From assembly GCA_030433005.1 (NCBI GenBank), contig JAUILQ010000003.1, positions 81,626-145,625 on the forward strand: a stretch of 64,000 bases of DNA, in the 5' to 3' direction. Origin of the DNA: Alphaproteobacteria bacterium. GTDB taxonomy: Bacteria; Pseudomonadota; Alphaproteobacteria; Kiloniellales; DSM-21159. Under the pieces are notes generated by a model. That model had not been told where the DNA came from. It searched no databases and saw only the letters and a list, made by a program, of their open reading frames with translations. Of the stretch, positions 56,862 to 64,000 are shown piece by piece (the first letter of the stretch is position 1; every line of letters starts with the position of its first letter). A program made the translations under genes and the position numbers.

Positions 56862-57341
56862 ATGGCGGGCGAGACTTCCGACGAGGCGCGACCGGCGGCG
56901 TTGCCGCCGGCCGTCACGGTGCACTGGCTCGAGCACGCCGGGACCGCGCTCGACGTGGCGGCGGCGCTCGGCCGGCCCGTCGCGCTGCTGTCGGCGCCCG
57001 GCGCCGCCTTCACCGTCGGCCCGCTCTACTTCCTCGAGATGATCCGGGCGGCGCGGGCGTCCCGGCCCTCGGCGGAGGCGATCGCCCTGTACGACTGCGC
57101 CGACGCCCCGGGGCGTGTGCTCGAGGCGCTCGACGCCGGGCTCGCGCAGGCCGTGGCCGGTTTCGTCTACGAGGGCCCCGAGGCGCCGCTGGCGGCGCTG
57201 CGGGCGCTGGCCGCGGCCCGCGGCGCGTTCCTGCTGACCCGGCGACCCGACAGCCTCGACCTGCTCGACCTCGAGCGGCCCGAGGAGGATTGCCGCGCCT
57301 GGCTGGGCGGCCAGGCAACGCGCGGCGGCGCCCGGCGTTGA
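56862..57341 (+). CDS. Unknown protein in the gap-aldolase cluster
   Basis: This 159-residue Ala/Leu-rich soluble protein has alternating strand/helix character (PVALLSAPGAAFTVGPLYFLEM, then AIALYDCADAPGRVLEALDAG). The layout resembles a small alpha/beta domain. No catalytic motif was recognised. It occupies the position where phosphoglycerate kinase (pgk) often sits, but shows no similarity to it. Its product may modulate neighbouring carbon metabolism; this is a guess from context. Confidence 0.7.
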   Translation: MAGETSDEARPAALPPAVTVHWLEHAGTALDVAAALGRPVALLSAPGAAFTVGPLYFLEMIRAARASRPSAEAIALYDCADAPGRVLEALDAGLAQAVAGFVYEGPEAPLAALRALAAARGAFLLTRRPDSLDLLDLERPEEDCRAWLGGQATRGGARR

Positions 57342-57450
57342 AAAGGCAGGCGGGCTCGGCTATGCAACGCCGCGGGCGGGCGATCACGAGGACGGTGAGA
57401 CCGACCGAAGCCCAAGCACCCATCGAAGACAGGCGGCGACGAGGAAAACC

Positions 57451-58365
57451 ATGCGGATCACCCAGCGCGTCAAGCGCATCCTGGCGAACTACGAGAGCGA
57501 CTGCCCCGGGACCAAGGCCAACCTGGCGCGGATCCTGATGCACGGCAAGCTGGGCGGCAGCGGCAAGATGGTCATCCTGCCCGTCGACCAGGGCTTCGAG
57601 CACGGGCCCGACCGCAGCTTCGCCCCGAACCCGCCGGCCTACGACCCGCACTACCACTACCAGCTGGCGATCGACGCCGGTTGCAACGCCTACGCGGCGC
57701 CGCTCGGCGCGCTCGAGGCCGGCGCCGACAGCTTCGCCGGGGCGATCCCGACGATCCTCAAGATGAACTCCTCGAACAGCCACGCGACCGCCAAGGACCA
57801 GGCCGTCTACGGCTCGGTCCAGGACGCGCTGCGCCTCGGCTGCTCGGCGATCGGCTTCACGATCTACCCGGGCGCCGACGACCAGTTCGAGATGATGGAG
57901 GAGTTCCGCGAGCTGGCCGAGGAGGCCAAGGCCGTCGGTCTGGCGGCGGTGCTCTGGTCCTATCCGCGCGGCGGCGACCTGTCGAAGGCCGGCGAGACCG
58001 CGGTCGACGTCACGGCCTATGCGGCGCACCTGGCCGCGCTGCTCGGCGCCCACATCATCAAGGTCAAGCCGCCGACCGAGCACATCGAGCAGGAAGAAGC
58101 CAGGAAGGCGCTGCAGGGCGTCGACCTCTCGACGCTGGAGAAGCGCATCGCCCACGTCATGCAGGCCTCCTTCGCGGGCCGGCGCATCGTGGTCTTCTCC
58201 GGCGGCGCCTCGAAGGGCACCGAGGGCGTGCTCGACGAGATCCGCCAGATCGCCGCGGGCGGCGCCAACGGCTCGATCATCGGGCGCAACTCCTTCCAGC
58301 GCTCGCGCGAGGACGCGCTCTCGCTGCTCGATACGATCATCAAGATCTACCAGGGCAAGGCCTGA
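57451..58365 (+). CDS. Class I fructose-bisphosphate aldolase (DhnA/FbaB type)
   Basis: This 304-residue archaeal-type class I aldolase has VILPVDQGFEHGPDRSF, the WSYPRGG segment, the Schiff-base Lys in IIKVKPPTEH and the phosphate loop VFSGGASKG. It cleaves fructose 1,6-bisphosphate without metal. It completes a lower-glycolysis/Calvin-type set with gap and tkt. A possible RBS (GACGAGGAAA) precedes ATG 57451. Confidence 0.94.
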   Translation: MRITQRVKRILANYESDCPGTKANLARILMHGKLGGSGKMVILPVDQGFEHGPDRSFAPNPPAYDPHYHYQLAIDAGCNAYAAPLGALEAGADSFAGAIPTILKMNSSNSHATAKDQAVYGSVQDALRLGCSAIGFTIYPGADDQFEMMEEFRELAEEAKAVGLAAVLWSYPRGGDLSKAGETAVDVTAYAAHLAALLGAHIIKVKPPTEHIEQEEARKALQGVDLSTLEKRIAHVMQASFAGRRIVVFSGGASKGTEGVLDEIRQIAAGGANGSIIGRNSFQRSREDALSLLDTIIKIYQGKA

Positions 58366-58372
58366 TCCGGCC

Positions 58373-58996
58373 TTGCGCTGCCGGCTGATCCTGTCGTCGT
58401 CGCCGTCCCTCCTGCTCGGCGGAGCGGGGGGCGGCGACCTCGCGGGCTTCGGGAAGATGCTGCTGAAGGCGGTGCCCAAGGGCGACGTCGCCGCCTTCGT
58501 GCTGCGCGGCAGCGGCTCGTCCGCCGAGGACGCCGCGGCGCGCGCGGCGGTCGCCGCGCTCTGCCGACCGCTGCAGGACGCCGGCGTCGCCTTCGTCGTC
58601 GAGGGACGGGCCGACCTCGCCGTCGAGCTCGGCTGCGACGGCGTGCAGGTGCCGGCCAACCGCACGACGGTTCGTGCCGTGCGCCGGGCGCTCGGCGCCG
58701 ACGCCATCGTCGGCGCGCTCTGCGGCGAGGCCGAGACCGAGGAGGGGTTGCGCCACGCCGCCATGGAGGCCGGCGAGGCCGAGGCCGACTACGTCGCCTT
58801 CCCGGCCGGCGAGCGAGACACCCTGGCCTGGTGGGCCGAGCTGATGGAGGTGCCCTGCGTCGCCTGGGACGCCGATCCCGGCGACGCCGAGGCCCTGGCC
58901 GAGACCGGCGCCGAGTTCATCGCGCTGGCGCCGGCCCTGTGGGAGGCGGCCGACCCCGCCGCCGCCGTGGCGCGCGTGCAGGCGGCGCTGGCCTGA
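58373..58996 (+). CDS. ThiE-like protein, probably not a canonical enzyme
   Basis: This 207-residue protein of the thiamine-phosphate synthase fold has the CDGVQVPANRTTVRAVRRALG stretch equivalent to ThiE DGVHLGQ and IVGALCGEAETE. However, the pyrophosphate-binding Arg-Glu-Lys is replaced (VLRGSG) and the His-Leu-Gly-Gln is Gln-Val-Pro-Ala. The key catalytic residues are therefore absent. TTG at 58373 is the likely start, 7 bases after the aldolase stop. Similar ThiE-like genes follow aldolase genes in other Alphaproteobacteria. Confidence 0.75.
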   Translation: MRCRLILSSSPSLLLGGAGGGDLAGFGKMLLKAVPKGDVAAFVLRGSGSSAEDAAARAAVAALCRPLQDAGVAFVVEGRADLAVELGCDGVQVPANRTTVRAVRRALGADAIVGALCGEAETEEGLRHAAMEAGEAEADYVAFPAGERDTLAWWAELMEVPCVAWDADPGDAEALAETGAEFIALAPALWEAADPAAAVARVQAALA

Positions 58997-59021
58997 GCGC
59001 GCCCGCCGAGCCGGCTACCGG

Positions 59022-59339
59022 CTACTTCGGGAAGAAGTCCGTCGGGGTCAGCAGGCTGTTGACCTGGCTGACCAGGTAGCCGGCCTCGGCCGACTTCGCC
59101 AGATAGGTCTGCCAGTCCGGGTCCTGCTTCATCGCCGCGCGCTTGGCGGCGCGGTCGGCGGCGTCCTCGAAGCGCCAGATGTGGACGTAGGAGTTGACGT
59201 CGCCGGTCTCGGTCATGGCGTAGACGACCGGATCGCCCAGGTGCCTGCGCTGCACCGGAAAGCCGTGCTCGGCGTAGAGCTTGAGGTGCCTAGCGATGGT
59301 GCCGGGGCGGCAGGTGTAGACGCGGTGGTCGAGGATCAT
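59022..59339 (-). CDS. NIPSNAP family protein
   Basis: This 105-residue dimeric alpha-beta barrel protein has DHRVYTCRPGTIARHLKLY, then SYVHIWRFEDAADRAAKRAAM, the NIPSNAP pattern. The function is unknown. The ATG at 59339 overlaps the stop of the upstream dehydrogenase gene (ATGA), suggesting joint action on one substrate. Confidence 0.9.
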   Translation of the reverse strand: MILDHRVYTCRPGTIARHLKLYAEHGFPVQRRHLGDPVVYAMTETGDVNSYVHIWRFEDAADRAAKRAAMKQDPDWQTYLAKSAEAGYLVSQVNSLLTPTDFFPK

Positions 59340-60352
59340 GCCCGGGTATCTCCCTGTTCGGACGGGTCTATGGCGGTGCGGCGCGGGGCAGCGTCGGAGC
59401 CTCGGGTCCCGCTCTGCTCGTCGGTCTCGCCCGGCGGCAGGGCGGCCTCGATGCCGGTCAGCTGCTCGTAGGCCTTGATGACGGCCGTGCAGCTCTCGCC
59501 GCCGTGGCCCATGATGGCGGCCAGCGCGTAGGTCTGGTGGACCGCACCGGCCATGAAACCGGGCAGGCCCGCCTCCTCCAGCCAGCGCACGTAGTAGCCG
59601 ACGTCCTTGGCCGCCCAGTCGAGCGACATGTAGGGCGTGAAGTCGCGCTCCAGGGTCTTGCGGCCGTAGAGGTCCATCATGCCGCTCTTGCCGCCGGCCG
59701 CCGAGATGATGTCGATCACCTTGGTCATGTCGAGGCCCTCCTTGGCGGCGAGCGCGAAGCCTTCGCACCAGGCGGCGACGTTGGCGAAGGCGATGAAGTT
59801 GTGGATCAGCTTCAGCCGGATCGCGTGGCCGCTCGGGCCGACGTGGAAGACGTTCTCGGCGTAGGTCTCGAACAGTGGCCGGAGCGCCTCGAGCAGCTCG
59901 GCGTCGCCGCCGTAGAGCACGTTGACGCAGCCCTGGTCGGCGTGCATCGGCGTGCGCGTCATCGGCGCCTCGCAGTAGCGCAGCCCGGCCTTCCGGCAGG
60001 CCGCGTCCATGCGCGCGACGTGCTCCGGGCTGGTCGTCGTGTGGTCGAGGACGATCTGGCCGGGCCGCATGCGCTCGAGGCAGCCCTCGGGGCCGAGGGT
60101 CAGCGCCTGCACGGCCTCGGCGGTGCCGATGCAGAAGGCCAGGATGTCGCTGCTCCCGGCCAGCTCGGCGACGGAGCCTGCCCGGGTCGCGCCGCGGCCG
60201 GCGGCGAGCGCCATCTTCTCTTCGTCGAGGTCGTAGACGGCGACCTCGACGCCCTTGAGCAGCATGTTCTTGACCAGGCCGCCGCCCATGCCGCCGAGCC
60301 CGACGAAACCGACGCGTCCGAGGCGCTCCCGAGGGTCCCGGTCGTTTGCCAT
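59336..60352 (-). CDS. 3-hydroxyisobutyrate dehydrogenase family oxidoreductase
   Basis: This 338-residue beta-hydroxyacid dehydrogenase has the Rossmann motif VGFVGLGGMGGGLVKNML, DHTTTSPEHV, substrate-binding EAPMTRTPMHADQG and the catalytic Lys in RLKLIHNFIAFAN. The last 40 residues form a low-complexity tail. ATG 60352 has GGAGG 5 bases upstream. It is coupled to the NIPSNAP gene. Confidence 0.9.
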   Translation of the reverse strand: MANDRDPRERLGRVGFVGLGGMGGGLVKNMLLKGVEVAVYDLDEEKMALAAGRGATRAGSVAELAGSSDILAFCIGTAEAVQALTLGPEGCLERMRPGQIVLDHTTTSPEHVARMDAACRKAGLRYCEAPMTRTPMHADQGCVNVLYGGDAELLEALRPLFETYAENVFHVGPSGHAIRLKLIHNFIAFANVAAWCEGFALAAKEGLDMTKVIDIISAAGGKSGMMDLYGRKTLERDFTPYMSLDWAAKDVGYYVRWLEEAGLPGFMAGAVHQTYALAAIMGHGGESCTAVIKAYEQLTGIEAALPPGETDEQSGTRGSDAAPRRTAIDPSEQGDTRA

Positions 60353-60514
60353 GATGCCTCCGTGAAGTGGGAACCGCCCGGCGGCCCGTGGTCCGTCGCC
60401 TCGACGCCGGGCGCGGATCGTGGTCAATAGACGTCATCCGCAGCCTCGACAAGGCGGAGCACTCTGGTCCGCAGCGCCGCGGCCACGCAACCGCCGAGCC
60501 GAAGGGACGCGACG

Positions 60515-61144
60515 ATGCAGGAGACGGCCCTGGTCGCGCTGGCGACCTTCTTCGCGACGATCGGCCCGGTCGACGTCGCGGTGCTGTTCGCCGGCCTCAG
60601 TCACCGCCATGCAGCGCGCGAGCGCCGCGCCATGGCCCTGCGCGGCACGCTGATCGCGGCCGGGATCCTGCTGTTCTTCGCGCTGTTCGGAAAGCCGGTC
60701 CTGGCCAGCTTCGGCATCTCCCTGCCGGCGCTGCGCACGGCCGGCGGCATCCTGCTGCTGCTGATCGCCATCGACATGGTCTTCGCCCGCCCCTCGGGCG
60801 GCACCACGACCACCCTCGACGAGGTCGCCGAGGCCAAGGGCAAGCAGGATCTGGCCGTGTTCCCGCTGGCCATGCCGCTGATCGCCGGGCCCGGCGCGAT
60901 CGGTGCGGCGATCCTGCTGGTGGCGGACGCCGCCGGCGACCTGGCGGCGATCGCCGTGGTGATCGGCTGCCTGCTGGCCGTGCTGCTGCTGACCCTGGCG
61001 CTGCTGCTGACCGCGACGCAGGTCCAGAAGCTGTTCGGCGTGACCGCCCTGCACGTGGTCTCGCGCATCGCCGGCGTGCTGCTGGCGGCGCTGGCGGTGC
61101 AGTTCGTCTTCGACGGCATCGGCGCGAGCGGGCTGCTCTCCTGA
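60515..61144 (+). CDS. MarC family integral membrane protein
   Basis: This 209-residue inner-membrane protein has six predicted TM helices and the family features ATFFATIGPVDVAVLFAGL, GISLPALRTAGGILLL and AMPLIAGPGAIGA. Function is unknown; it is not a drug-resistance pump despite the name. Divergent from the dehydrogenase. Confidence 0.93.
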   Translation: MQETALVALATFFATIGPVDVAVLFAGLSHRHAARERRAMALRGTLIAAGILLFFALFGKPVLASFGISLPALRTAGGILLLLIAIDMVFARPSGGTTTTLDEVAEAKGKQDLAVFPLAMPLIAGPGAIGAAILLVADAAGDLAAIAVVIGCLLAVLLLTLALLLTATQVQKLFGVTALHVVSRIAGVLLAALAVQFVFDGIGASGLLS

Positions 61145-61357
61145 GCCCGAGCCCGGCGGCGCCGAGCGGCGCGGCTTGTGCGGGGACGCCGTCGCCGGTA
61201 TAACCCGCGCGCCTTTTCGAGCAGCAGCAGACCCGGGTCGCTCGGGATCCGGCGCGGGATCCGGCGCAGGGCGCAGCCCTTCGACTCGCGCCGGCTTGCC
61301 CCGGCCCGCCGCGCCGCCCGAGCAGACCCAGAACCCGAGCCCCATCGAGAGCGTCCC

Positions 61358-61924
61358 ATGAAGATCAACGGCAACGCGATCCGCCCCGGCAACCTGATCG
61401 AGCACAACGGCCGCCTGTGGCGCGCCGTCAAGACCCAGCACGTCAAGCCTGGCAAGGGCGGCGCCTTCCTACAGGTCGAGCTGAAGGACGTGCGCGACGG
61501 CACCAAGCTCAACGAGCGCTTCCGCTCCGACGACACGGTGGAGCGGGCGCGCATGGACGAGGTCGAGTACCAGTTCCTGTTCGCCGAGGGCGACCTGCTG
61601 ACCTTCATGAACAACGAGTCCTTCGAGCAGATCACGGTCAACGCCGACCTGGTCGGCGAGCCGCTGCCGTTCCTGCGCGAGGGCATGACCGTGACGATGG
61701 AGATGTACGAGGAGGAGCCGATCTCTGTCTCGCTGCCGGAGACGGTGGTCGAGGAGATCGTCGAGGCCGAGCCCGTGGTGAAGGGCCAGACGGCGTCGAG
61801 CTCCTACAAGCCCGCGGTGCTCGCCAACGGCGTGCGCGTCATGGTGCCGCCCCACGTCGAGTCCGGCACCCGCATCGTGGTCAACACCGGCGACGCCTCC
61901 TACGTCGAGCGCGCAAAGGACTGA
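61358..61924 (+). CDS. efp: Elongation factor P
   Basis: This 188-residue ribosome-binding factor rescues stalls at polyproline. [20 protein letters not shown] starts the KOW domain. The modifiable Lys33 lies in [10 protein letters not shown]. Domain III ends with [15 protein letters not shown]. This organism encodes several Pro-rich proteins (TolA, the right-edge repeat protein), which would need it. Confidence 0.97.
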   Translation: MKINGNAIRPGNLIEHNGRLWRAVKTQHVKPGKGGAFLQVELKDVRDGTKLNERFRSDDTVERARMDEVEYQFLFAEGDLLTFMNNESFEQITVNADLVGEPLPFLREGMTVTMEMYEEEPISVSLPETVVEEIVEAEPVVKGQTASSSYKPAVLANGVRVMVPPHVESGTRIVVNTGDASYVERAKD

Positions 61925-61935
61925 TTTTCCAGAGC

Positions 61936-62742
61936 ATGGCTGTCCGTTCCGCCCTCATCAACGTCATGGTCCGCGCCGTCAACCAGGCGGCGCGCGGCCT
62001 CAAGCGCGACTTCGGCGAAGTCGAGAATCTGCAGGTCTCCAAGAAGGGGCCGGCCGACTTCGTCTCGGCCGCCGACACCAAGGCCGAGGAGGTGCTGCGC
62101 AAGGAACTCGCGCGCGCCCGGCCGGACTACGGCCTGATCATGGAGGAGTCGGGGCGCAGCGAGCCCAAGCCGGGCTGCGAGCGCAGCTGGGTCGTCGATC
62201 CGCTCGACGGCACCACCAACTTCCTGCACGGCCTGCCGCACTTCGCGATCTCGGTCGGCCTGGCCGAGCGCGGCGAGGTCATCGCCGGCGTCGTCTACGA
62301 CCCGATCAAGGACGAACTGTTCTGGGCTGAGAAGGGCGGCGGCGCCTTCCTCAACGACCGCCGCATCCGCGTCTCCTCGCGGCGCTCGATGAGCGACGGC
62401 CTGTTCGCGACCGGCATCCCCTTCCTCGGCTCGAAGAAGAACGACGCGGTCTTCCTGCGCGAGCTCAAGGCGGTCATGCAGAGCTCCTCGGGCGTGCGCC
62501 GCTGGGGCGTCGCCTCGCTCGACCTCGCCTACGTCGCCGCCGGGCGCTTCGACGGTTTCTGGGAGCAGGGCCTCTCGGCCTGGGACTTCGCCGCCGGAAT
62601 CCTGCTGGTGCGCGAGGCCGGCGGCCTGGTTACCGACCTCGAGGGCGGCAGCGTCTCGCTCGACGGCCATGCCCTGCTGGCGGCCAACGAGCATCTGCAC
62701 CGCGGCCTGTCCAAGCTGATCGCCGAGGCCCAGAAAGCCTGA
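61936..62742 (+). CDS. suhB: Inositol monophosphatase family protein
   Basis: This 268-residue magnesium-dependent phosphatase has metal ligands in IMEESG, WVVDPLDGTTNFLHGLPHF and the second site AWDFAAGILLVREAGG. It follows efp by 11 bases, as usual in Alphaproteobacteria. SuhB may also act in rRNA antitermination. Confidence 0.94.
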   Translation: MAVRSALINVMVRAVNQAARGLKRDFGEVENLQVSKKGPADFVSAADTKAEEVLRKELARARPDYGLIMEESGRSEPKPGCERSWVVDPLDGTTNFLHGLPHFAISVGLAERGEVIAGVVYDPIKDELFWAEKGGGAFLNDRRIRVSSRRSMSDGLFATGIPFLGSKKNDAVFLRELKAVMQSSSGVRRWGVASLDLAYVAAGRFDGFWEQGLSAWDFAAGILLVREAGGLVTDLEGGSVSLDGHALLAANEHLHRGLSKLIAEAQKA

Positions 62743-62935
62743 GCCGTGCGGCTCTGCCGGGCGCCCGGCGCAGGGAGCGAGGCACCGACTTAAGGCAATT
62801 TCTTAACCGGCTGCCGCAACTCTGTCTGGCGCGCGGCTCGCCCCGCCGGCGCGACCCAGGCAAAGCGGTTGTCGGTCGCGGCCGATTCAGCCTAGTCTGT
62901 GGCCTCACTTCGGGGGCGCGAAACGGGGACGCCGC

Positions 62936-64000
62936 GTGACGAATCGGCCGAGGATCCAGCTCTTGACGACCAACAGCGCAGACGGCTCGACGAGCCGCCC
63001 ATTGCTGCGCCGGCAACTGCTGGCGCTCGGCGTCGCCCTCGTCGCCTTGAGCGGCGCCTGCCAGGGCCTCGGGCTGGGCGCCGGCGAGGCCCGCGCCCAG
63101 AACCTCGCGCCAGGCAGCGTCTACGTCGATCCGGGCGCGCTGGGTCAGCTCGGCGGCGGCTACGGCCAGGCTCCCTACGGCCAGGCTCCTTACGGCCAGG
63201 GCCCCTACGGCGCGCCGGGCGGCTACTATCCGGGCGGCCAGCCGTTCGCGAGCGGTCCCTATCCGAGCCAGCCGAGTCCCTTCCCGCAGCCGACCGGGCC
63301 GCTGCTCTTCCCGCCCCAGCAGGCGCCCAACTCCGAGTTCCTCGTCCAGGGGCCGCCGCCCGGCTACGGAGCCTACGGCATGCCGGGCTACGGCGCGCAG
63401 CCCTACGGGGCCCAGCCTCACGTGCCGGGCCAGCCGATGTATCCGCAGCAGGCCTACGCCGGGGGGCAACCCCAGAGCCAGGCCTATACCCAGGGCCAGG
63501 GCTATCCGCAGGCCCAGGGCTATCCGCAGCCCTATGCCCAGCCCTACGGCGCGCCGGCCGGACCCTATCAGGCCGTGCGCCCGACGCCGCAGATCGCGCC
63601 GCCCCAGGTCGCTCGGGCAGCGCCGGCGCCGCAGGCTCCCGCTTCCCAGCCGCCGGCCGCGGCGCCGACCCGGAGCGTGACGCAGGCGTCGCGCAGCACC
63701 GACCGGCCGCCCAGCCCCCCGGTCTCGCTGCGCCAGAGTTCGCCGACGCCGGCTCCCTCGTCGGCGCCTTCCTCGGTCTCCGGCACGACGACCGCGAGCC
63801 GCTCGACCGCCGGCGGCTCGCCGAGCACCGCCGCCCGCGTCGCGCCGCCGCCGCCGCCGCCGCCGGCCAGCGCCTCGGCCAGCAGCCCGGGCGCCTCGCG
63901 TCCGAGCGCCGCCGCTTCCGGTGCCGCCGAGCCGTCCGGCGGGTCCGACGCGAGAAGCAGCCGCACGGCCAGCGTCAGCCAGCCCTCCGCGGCGCCGCCG
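62936..64000 (+). CDS. Exported Tyr/Gly/Gln/Pro-repeat protein (3' end missing)
   Basis: The frame opens at GTG 62936 and stays open for 355 codons to the window edge. An N-terminal hydrophobic segment (about 24-40, LLALGVALVALSGACQG) ends at Ala-Arg-Ala-Gln or possibly Cys40, so it is exported or lipidated. The mature part starts GSVYVDPGALGQLGGG. Tandem Tyr-Gly-Gln-Ala-Pro and Gly-Tyr-Pro-Gln units (about 80-205) and a Pro/Ser/Ala-rich region with seven consecutive Pro follow. It is almost certainly disordered. A folded domain, perhaps OmpA-like, may follow beyond the edge. I do not recognise it. Confidence 0.8.
   Translation, partial: MTNRPRIQLLTTNSADGSTSRPLLRRQLLALGVALVALSGACQGLGLGAGEARAQNLAPGSVYVDPGALGQLGGGYGQAPYGQAPYGQGPYGAPGGYYPGGQPFASGPYPSQPSPFPQPTGPLLFPPQQAPNSEFLVQGPPPGYGAYGMPGYGAQPYGAQPHVPGQPMYPQQAYAGGQPQSQAYTQGQGYPQAQGYPQPYAQPYGAPAGPYQAVRPTPQIAPPQVARAAPAPQAPASQPPAAAPTRSVTQASRSTDRPPSPPVSLRQSSPTPAPSSAPSSVSGTTTASRSTAGGSPSTAARVAPPPPPPPASASASSPGASRPSAAASGAAEPSGGSDARSSRTASVSQPSAAPP

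Noticed and set aside
52617..56936. A 1439-codon minus-strand open frame opposite tkt and gap
   Set aside because: It is antisense to two unmistakable metabolic genes and has no recognisable domain; high GC removes stop codons.
62790..62806. TTAA-N9-TTAA resembling a CtrA site before the repeat protein
   Set aside because: Spacing is 9 rather than 7 bases, so it does not meet the CtrA consensus.

Overview
The window is GC-rich (roughly 70%) chromosomal DNA from an alphaproteobacterium, most likely a free-living member of the Rhodospirillales or a relative. The evidence is a TrcR/DUF1013 cell-cycle regulator, a CtrA-type box (TTAA-N7-TTAAC), a DUF4164-zapA-5-formyl-THF cyclo-ligase locus, a serC-serA operon with a leader hairpin, and the contiguous block yebC-ruvCAB-ybgC-tolQRAB-pal-cpoB-tilS-ftsH-folP-glmM-thiD. 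Most genes are housekeeping. I see no phage, insertion sequence, CRISPR array, rRNA or tRNA.

The most interesting locus is the left edge. The first 426 bases are the N-terminal 142 codons of a microbial rhodopsin (helices A to D, with an Arg-Tyr-Ile-Asp-Trp motif in helix C). It is read on the minus strand directly downstream of a two-TM methyl-accepting transducer (493-2016) whose periplasmic loop is only about 28 residues. Transducer followed by rhodopsin is the arrangement of haloarchaeal htr-sop sensory rhodopsin pairs. The proton-donor position is Val, as expected of a sensor rather than a pump. I read this as a bacterial phototaxis receptor complex. Its Schiff-base lysine lies outside the window.

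Layout, left to right. 1-2.0 kb: rhodopsin and transducer. 2.1-4.5 kb: a SufR-like Fe-S regulator divergent from a Rieske protein with a long helical C-terminal domain. 4.5-7 kb: metallopeptidase, pterin dehydratase, TrcR and a DUF533 protein, ending in a 34-bp perfect inverted repeat. 7-14 kb: an SDR, a DUF2786-like protein, a propionyl-CoA synthetase, two exported Cys-containing proteins and an acyl-CoA synthetase. 14-24 kb: histidine kinase, DUF465, UbiX, SLC13 transporter, serC-serA, a histidine ammonia-lyase and a receiver protein. 24-32 kb: purEK, a diguanylate cyclase, a phosphofructokinase whose only plausible start is CTG, a TIGR02444 protein with the same property, and a phosphatase/MaoC/GNAT operon. 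32-34 kb: a MocR-type regulator divergent from a DUF1127 protein.

34-50 kb is a long minus-strand block for cell envelope and DNA repair: thiD, glmM, folP, ftsH, tilS, the whole Tol-Pal system, ruvABC and yebC. 50.9-53.2 kb carries ymdB, 5-formyl-THF cyclo-ligase, a likely 6S RNA and zapA. 53.6-59 kb is a plus-strand carbon-metabolism cluster: transketolase, GAPDH, an unknown protein where pgk often sits, a class I aldolase and a ThiE-like protein. 59-64 kb has a NIPSNAP protein and a beta-hydroxyacid dehydrogenase, then marC, efp, suhB and an exported Tyr/Gly/Gln/Pro-repeat protein that runs off the right edge.
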